Source: Saprospiraceae bacterium UBA6168
GTDB taxonomy: Bacteria > Bacteroidota > Bacteroidia > Chitinophagales > Saprospiraceae
DNA: 11,861 nt
NCBI GenBank assembly: GCA_002435785.1
Contig: DIUC01000099.1
Coordinates: 104,202-116,062, forward strand
Reading direction: 5' to 3'
Shown here: positions 7,602 to 11,861 of the stretch, piece by piece
Layout of the letters: each line of letters starts with the position of its first letter
Position numbering within the stretch: the stretch's first letter is position 1
Notes under the pieces: generated by a model
The model's input: the letters and a program-made list of their open reading frames with translations, nothing else
The model's database searches: none
What the model was told of the DNA's origin: nothing
Position numbers and translations under genes: made by a program

Positions 7602-7643
7602 GTTAATTAACCGCCATTATCTACCACCAATTTTTAATTAAAA
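7602..7643. promoter_or_regulatory. Two TTAATTAA-centred palindromes, possible operator pair
   Basis: GTTAATTAAC (7602-7611) and TTTTAATTAAAA (7632-7643) are both perfect palindromes sharing the core TTAATTAA. Their centres are 31 bp apart, close to three helical turns, so two bound dimers would face the same side of the DNA. They lie about 190-230 bp upstream of the PhoX-like start. In an AT-rich spacer chance is a real alternative, and no regulator is identified. Confidence 0.3.
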
Positions 7644-7784
7644 CTTATGGGCATTTTTACCCGCAAGTCATACCTAACATTCGCATAACCAATTGATAAA
7701 CAACCAAATAAAAAGCCACCCTTGCCTAATGATTTGTTTACCTTTTCTTAAACCATCGCATATATATCGGTAGCAAAAGCCCGA

Positions 7785-7792
7785 TACCTTCG
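7785..7792 (+). promoter_or_regulatory. Candidate -7 element for the PhoX-like gene
   Basis: TACCTTCG differs from TAnnTTTG at one position and lies 37 bases before the ATG at 7830, a suitable distance for a short leader. No TTTG box is seen at the -33 distance, so the call is weak. Confidence 0.25.
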
Positions 7793-7829
7793 CTCTTCGT
7801 AATTCAATTATTTTAAAACAAATTCAATC

Positions 7830-9677
7830 ATGACAAAGAGAATTTACCTCCTCTTTGCACTGGCCATTTTTTGCGTCAGCGCAAACACACAGACCCTCTT
7901 CAATGAGGAAATCCAGATTCCAGCGGGCTTTGTCCCCACAACCCTTGTGATGCCACCATCCCCCCTCACCACGCAGGTGCTCTTCATCGGTGGTGTGGAC
8001 ATGGTGCAATCCACCCCTACTTACGGCAACCCTGCTGGGCAGGAAGTGGCCAAGGAATGGCACGACTTCATCGGCATCACCCCTGACAACTCTGGCCAGA
8101 GCATGGGATGGGTGACGGTGAACCACGAGATGATCTACGCCTCCGACAAGCTCGGCGACGGCGGTGGCATGACGGCCTTCCGCATCAAGCGTAAAGCGGA
8201 CGGCACCCTCGAAGTCCTGGACCAAACGCTGAACGATGGCCGCTCTGGCAAGTTCTTCAACGTGGACTTCGTGAACACCGTTGGCGAAACGGGCATGAAC
8301 TGTGGCGGCATCACGTCAATGGTTGATGGCCGCATCTGGACCGCAGAAGAGTGGTTCCAGACCAGCAACGCAGCCATTTATGCCAATGGCGGCGGCGTTC
8401 GGGACACTTCCAACTTCGTGGTAAGCTCCGACATCCCAGGTTGGAACGGCGTGAGCCTCAAGCGCTACCAGAACCTGAACTGGATGGTCGAGATTGACCC
8501 ACGCCAGGCCAAGGCCATCCGCAAGCAGTACAACTGGGGCCGCCAAGGCTTCGAGGGCGGGGTCGTAGCCCCCGACAACCGCATCGTTTACTTGGGCCCG
8601 GACGAAACGCCTGGCTATTTCCTCATGTTCGTGGCCAACACCCCCGGCGATTTCACAAAGGGCACTTTGTTTGCCTATAAGCACGACAAGCCAGGATGGC
8701 CTTGGGTGCCAATCTGGGAAGAAGGTGCTTTGCTCAACCTAACAGCAGTGGCTTCGTCAAAAGGTGCTACTATGTTCAACCGCATCGAGTGGGTGGCCAT
8801 CAACCCAGAGAACAACTTTATCTACTTCACGGAAACCGGCCGGGACAACCCCGGCAGTGCATTTACCGCAGGCCAAAATGCCGGTGGCGTTCACCACCCA
8901 GCCATCTTGGCACGGGCACAAGCACAGGGCGTTGCTTCGCCAAACGTGCCAGCCTACTGGGATTACTACGGTCGGGTATGGGAGTACAACCCAACCAACG
9001 GCCAGACCCGCATCTACCTCGAAGGCGGCCCTTATTTCGCCAACAGCCCAGCCGAGGCCGACTACCCAGAGAAGCACCTTACCAACCCTGACGGTTTGAA
9101 CGTGATGACGATTGATGGGAAGAAATTCCTGGTCATCCAAGAGGACTTGAACGGCACCTCCAGGGGCCGTGTACCTGCTGGTGTGACCAACCCGCTTTGC
9201 GAGGTTTATCTGCTCGACCTGAGCATCCAAAACCCAACGGTGAACGACCTTATCCGTTTGACTGCCATCCCAGCGGGCGCAGAGGTAACTGGTGGGATAC
9301 CGACACCGGACGGCAAGTCGCTGCTGCTCAACATTCAGCACCCACGCACCGACAACCCGTTCCCGTACAACCACTCCTTGACCTTTGCCATCCACGGTTT
9401 CGACCAAGTGAGCTATGCCAGCCTGCAAAACCGCAACTCGTTGAATGCTGAAGCTACGTCTGCCGTTGACGAGTCTGGCGCATTCTCCATCTACCCGAAC
9501 CCGACCACCCGCACCGTCTTCATGAACAAGCTGACGGACGTGGCCATCTACGATGCCTCCGGCAAACGGGTGCTCGTGAAGCGCAGCACAACAGAGGTGG
9601 ACGTGAGCCAGTTGAACACCGGCATCTATTTCCTCCAGAACGGGGAGGGCGAAACGATTAAGTTGCAGATTCAATAA
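7830..9677 (+). CDS. PhoX-like (DUF839) secreted protein, putative alkaline phosphatase, with T9SS type A tail
   Basis: A 615-residue protein with a signal peptide (MTKRIYLLFALAIFCVSANT) directly after an A-rich leader. The body carries the sequence marks of the PhoX/DUF839 beta-propeller family. These are VNHE with Glu100, MNCGGITSMVDGRIWTAEEW with Cys158 and Glu173-Glu174, WMVEIDP, FEGGVVAPDNRIVYLGPDE with Glu242, KGTLFAYK, NPDGLNVM, and AEVTGGIPTPDGKSLLLNIQ. In characterised PhoX enzymes the metal centre holds calcium and iron and cleaves phosphomonoesters. Whether every metal ligand is kept here cannot be settled by eye, and many DUF839 members are untested. From about residue 550 (YPNPTT at 555-560) to the end is a T9SS sorting tail with NTGIYFLQNGEGETIKLQ, implying release or attachment at the cell surface. 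The next gene, a diheme peroxidase, begins 139 bp downstream. Confidence 0.87.
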   Translation: MTKRIYLLFALAIFCVSANTQTLFNEEIQIPAGFVPTTLVMPPSPLTTQVLFIGGVDMVQSTPTYGNPAGQEVAKEWHDFIGITPDNSGQSMGWVTVNHEMIYASDKLGDGGGMTAFRIKRKADGTLEVLDQTLNDGRSGKFFNVDFVNTVGETGMNCGGITSMVDGRIWTAEEWFQTSNAAIYANGGGVRDTSNFVVSSDIPGWNGVSLKRYQNLNWMVEIDPRQAKAIRKQYNWGRQGFEGGVVAPDNRIVYLGPDETPGYFLMFVANTPGDFTKGTLFAYKHDKPGWPWVPIWEEGALLNLTAVASSKGATMFNRIEWVAINPENNFIYFTETGRDNPGSAFTAGQNAGGVHHPAILARAQAQGVASPNVPAYWDYYGRVWEYNPTNGQTRIYLEGGPYFANSPAEADYPEKHLTNPDGLNVMTIDGKKFLVIQEDLNGTSRGRVPAGVTNPLCEVYLLDLSIQNPTVNDLIRLTAIPAGAEVTGGIPTPDGKSLLLNIQHPRTDNPFPYNHSLTFAIHGFDQVSYASLQNRNSLNAEATSAVDESGAFSIYPNPTTRTVFMNKLTDVAIYDASGKRVLVKRSTTEVDVSQLNTGIYFLQNGEGETIKLQIQ

Positions 9678-9811
9678 ATGAGTGTTTGAGAATGTGGGTG
9701 TTTGAGCATTTGGGGACGCTCATCACTCGAACACCCACTTCATTTTCTTCAAGCACTTACCCTTTTTTTGCCCCCTTTGAGCCTACCTTCTTCGCATCTT
9801 CAAACACTCAT
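9678..9811. repeat. Nested inverted repeats filling the spacer before the peroxidase gene
   Basis: The outer arms ATGAGTGTTTGA (9678-9689) and TCAAACACTCAT (9800-9811) are a perfect 12-bp inverted repeat that begins at the base after the PhoX-like stop and ends 5 bp before the next ATG. Inside, 9694-9706 (GTGGGTGTTTGAG) pairs with 9726-9738 over 13 bp with one U-G wobble and a 19-base loop. Related pieces recur: TTCTTCAAGCACTTA (9745-9759) and ATCTTCAAACACTCA (9796-9810). The inner hairpin is followed by T-rich sequence and may act as a terminator or attenuator. Confidence 0.6.
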
Positions 9812-9816
9812 CAGTT

Positions 9817-11766
9817 ATGAACAAAAAAATCACCTTCCTCCTTCCCATACTCTGCACCGTCCTGTTTTTCGGCAGTTTTTCGAGCGACCAAGCGAAATTG
9901 GCGCTGGAAAAAGTCAGCCAGCAATTTGGTGCGGGGCTGGACGAAACCACCCTCGCCATCAGCGATTTGGTGGTCGCTTCGCAAAACTTGAACCCCAGTC
10001 AAAAATCGGTTGAACTCCTACAAGCAGCCGTGACCGATGCCCGTCTGAGCTACAAAAAAATCGAGTTCCTCGTGGCCTATATTGACGCTGCCGACGTGAA
10101 AAAGAACATCAACGGCGCACCCCTGCCCAGCATCGAACCCAACGTGCCCATCGTGAAGGTAATCGAACCAAGCGGCTTGCAGGTGTTGGACGAGCTGGCA
10201 TTTGGCGAAGCCGTGTTTGAACAAAAGGCCGAAATCGTGGCGCTTGCGCAAAAGCTGGACAAGGACTGGCGGGAGCTGCGACTTTTCCAATCAAAAACCG
10301 AAATAACGCACCGCCACGTCCTTGAGGCCATCCGGCAACAGTTGGTGCGCTCGTTCACGCTCGGCGTCACGGGCTTCGACACGCCCGGTTCCGCCAATGC
10401 CATACCAGAGGCCAAAGCCGCTTTCGAGGGCATGTACGGGGCGTTCCAAAACTACATGCCGATGTTGGCGGAAAAAGACCGGGGCCTCGCCATCGTGATG
10501 GATGCCCGCATGGAAAACACGCTGGAATACCTGACCAAAAACGACGACTTCGACAGCTTCGACAGGCTGGATTTTTTGATGAACCATGTAGAGCCGCAGT
10601 ACCAGCTTTTTTATGAAATCCACAAATCGTTGGGCATAGAGTTCGTCGAGGAGACCAACAAAATGCCCCAAGCGGTCAACTACCATGCGTCCAGCTTGTT
10701 TGCCCCCGACTTCCTGAACGCTGGTTATTTTGCCAACCTCGACACGAAGCACCCACTCTTTGCGAAGCGCAAGGAACTGGGCCGCACCCTTTTCTTCGAC
10801 CCCATTTTGTCCAAAAACTTAGAGCGCTCCTGCGCCTCTTGCCACCGCCCCGAAAAGGCGTTCACGGATGGCCAGCCCACGAGCCTCGCCACCGACGGGA
10901 AGGCGAACCTGCTCCGCAATTCCCCCTCGCTCGTCAACGCCGTCTATGCCGACCTTTACTTCTGGGACCTGCGGGAGCCACGGCTCGACCGCCAGATGCT
11001 GCACGTGGTGTTGAGCAAGGATGAATTCAATACCAACTACCCCGAAATACTCGGAAAACTTGGCCAGAGCGCCGAGTACCAGCGGCTGTTCGCCGAGGCA
11101 TACCCAGAAGTGCCGGAATACCAACTCTCCACCTACTCCATTTCCGATGCGTTGAGCGCCTATGTGGCCAGCCTCACGGATTTCGACAGCCCGTTCGACC
11201 AGTACGTGCGGGGCGAGTGGGGCGTGATAGACCCGGCGGTAAAGCGGGGCTTCAACCAGTTCATGGGCAAGGCGGCCTGTGGCACCTGCCACTTCGCCCC
11301 AGTGTTCAACGGCACCGTGCCACCTACCTACCTCGAATCGGAATCGGAGGTGCTGGGCATCACCACTACCGCTGACACCCTGAACCCCAGCCTCGACAAA
11401 GACCTTGGCAGGTTCGCCAACGGTATGCCCGACGTGAAATCCGATTTCCTGAAAACTTCCTTCAAAACCGTGACCGTGCGCAATGCTGAACTGACCGCTC
11501 CTTATATGCACAACGGCGCTTTCAAGACGCTGGAAGAAGTGGTGGATTTTTACAATCGGGGCGGCGGCAAAGGGCTGAAATTGGAAGTGCCTTACCAGAC
11601 GTTGCCCTTTGATGAACTGAAACTGACAAAAGCGGAACAGGCTGATTTGGTAGCCTTTATGAAATCGCTTACTGGGGACATGAGCAAGTTCACAGTACCA
11701 GCGAAGTTGCCTGTTTTTGAAAAAAACACGGATTGGAATCAGCGGAAAGTGGGCGGGGTTTATTGA
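9817..11766 (+). CDS. Diheme cytochrome-c peroxidase / MauG-family protein with large N-terminal helical domain
   Basis: A 649-residue periplasmic protein with a signal peptide (MNKKITFLLPILCTVLFFG) and no lipobox. Residues about 22-290 form a predominantly helical domain, with SYKKIEFLVAYID and INGAPLPSIEPNVP followed by EPSGLQVLDELAF. It resembles the imelysin-like N-terminal extension seen in many Bacteroidota peroxidases of about 600 residues. The catalytic half is typical CCP/MauG. It has LGRTLFFDPILSKN, the first haem site CASCH (339-343), YFWDLREPRLDRQ between the haems, the second haem site CGTCH (488-492), and APYMHNGAFKTLEEVVDFYN, where Met564 is the expected distal ligand. Met at this position favours a classical peroxidase over a MauG-type enzyme, which carries Tyr. 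Expected reaction: reduction of hydrogen peroxide with electrons from a small cytochrome. The physiological donor is unknown. It ends at two hairpins. Confidence 0.92.
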   Translation: MNKKITFLLPILCTVLFFGSFSSDQAKLALEKVSQQFGAGLDETTLAISDLVVASQNLNPSQKSVELLQAAVTDARLSYKKIEFLVAYIDAADVKKNINGAPLPSIEPNVPIVKVIEPSGLQVLDELAFGEAVFEQKAEIVALAQKLDKDWRELRLFQSKTEITHRHVLEAIRQQLVRSFTLGVTGFDTPGSANAIPEAKAAFEGMYGAFQNYMPMLAEKDRGLAIVMDARMENTLEYLTKNDDFDSFDRLDFLMNHVEPQYQLFYEIHKSLGIEFVEETNKMPQAVNYHASSLFAPDFLNAGYFANLDTKHPLFAKRKELGRTLFFDPILSKNLERSCASCHRPEKAFTDGQPTSLATDGKANLLRNSPSLVNAVYADLYFWDLREPRLDRQMLHVVLSKDEFNTNYPEILGKLGQSAEYQRLFAEAYPEVPEYQLSTYSISDALSAYVASLTDFDSPFDQYVRGEWGVIDPAVKRGFNQFMGKAACGTCHFAPVFNGTVPPTYLESESEVLGITTTADTLNPSLDKDLGRFANGMPDVKSDFLKTSFKTVTVRNAELTAPYMHNGAFKTLEEVVDFYNRGGGKGLKLEVPYQTLPFDELKLTKAEQADLVAFMKSLTGDMSKFTVPAKLPVFEKNTDWNQRKVGGVY

Positions 11767-11794
11767 AAAAAAGCCCGCCAAGGCGGGCTTTTTT
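11766..11794 (+). terminator. Intrinsic terminator after the peroxidase gene, likely bidirectional
   Basis: AAGCCCGCC (11771-11779) pairs with GGCGGGCTT (11782-11790), realistically an 8-bp stem with a CAAG loop. An A-tract lies upstream and a T-tract downstream, so it can stop transcription from either side. It begins at the end of the peroxidase stop codon. Confidence 0.92.
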
Positions 11795-11816
11795 AACGCT
11801 CATCTAAAAGCCCATC

Positions 11817-11839
11817 AAGCCGCCTTCTTGGCGGCTTTT
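11817..11839. terminator. Second hairpin, probable backup terminator
   Basis: AAGCCGCC (11817-11824) and GGCGGCTT (11830-11837) form a perfect 8-bp stem with loop TTCTT, followed by only a short T-run (TTTT counting the stem end). It lies 27 bp after the first terminator and could serve as a backup, or serve a convergent gene beyond the window. Confidence 0.6.
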
Positions 11840-11861
11840 GAATCCCCTCAAAGAAGTAAGG

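Larger units (their letters stand above)
7400..7829. other. Intergenic region with terminator, paired palindromes and candidate promoter
   Basis: A 430-base gap. The first part (7400-7540) holds nothing I can name. The terminator at 7541-7581 is followed by an AT-rich stretch with two TTAATTAA-centred palindromes (7602-7611 and 7632-7643), then a candidate -7 box TACCTTCG at 7785-7792 ahead of the PhoX-like gene. No open frame of convincing coding character is present. Confidence 0.7.

Noticed and set aside
10819..11781. Long minus-strand open frame opposite the diheme peroxidase
   Set aside because: It overlaps the catalytic half of a well-supported gene; composition and lack of motifs mark it as a shadow. 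The same holds for 8757-9674 on the minus strand.

Overview
The window looks like a chromosomal segment of a member of the Bacteroidota, possibly a Saprospiria-like lineage (the class is a guess). The main evidence is two secreted proteins that end in type IX secretion system (T9SS) type A sorting tails, with PNPTT motifs near the start of the tail. Further support comes from a TonB-dependent receptor, a lipoprotein with an acidic surface-export-like signal, several TAnnTTTG promoter elements, and A-rich leaders without clear Shine-Dalgarno sites. All seven genes lie on the + strand and nearly all encode exported proteins.

Layout: (1) 1-585 is the 3' end of an alkaline-phosphatase-superfamily phosphoesterase cut by the window edge. 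(2) 586-786 is a spacer holding an elaborate palindromic repeat (590-674) and a TATGTTTG promoter element. (3) 787-2976 encodes a TonB-dependent outer-membrane receptor, followed at 3070-4545 by an exported monoheme c-type cytochrome joined to five FG-GAP/VCBS calcium-loop repeats. (4) 4546-5009 is an AT-rich leader with promoter candidates. (5) 5010-5324 encodes a small lipoprotein. It is followed 59 bp later by a large T9SS-secreted alpha/beta-hydrolase (lipase-like), whose natural start appears to be an ATT codon at 5384. A strong hairpin terminator at 7541-7581 ends this unit. (6) 7400-7829 holds that terminator, a pair of TTAATTAA-centred palindromes 31 bp apart, and a candidate -7 element. 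(7) 7830-9677 encodes a PhoX-like (DUF839) protein with a T9SS tail, and 9817-11766 a diheme cytochrome-c-peroxidase/MauG-like protein with a large N-terminal domain. Two tandem hairpins close the window.

How the genes may work together: the contents suggest cell-surface nutrient acquisition and redox work. Two proteins belong to phosphoester-hydrolysing families (an alkaline-phosphatase-type phosphoesterase and a PhoX-like protein). There is one secreted lipase-like hydrolase, one TonB-dependent importer and two exported c-type cytochromes. The pairings receptor/cytochrome and PhoX-like/peroxidase are inferred from adjacency only. I see no tRNA, rRNA, CRISPR array, transposase, phage gene or recognisable defence system. 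The most unusual items are the ATT start, the four-unit palindromic repeat, and the paired palindromes upstream of the PhoX-like gene.
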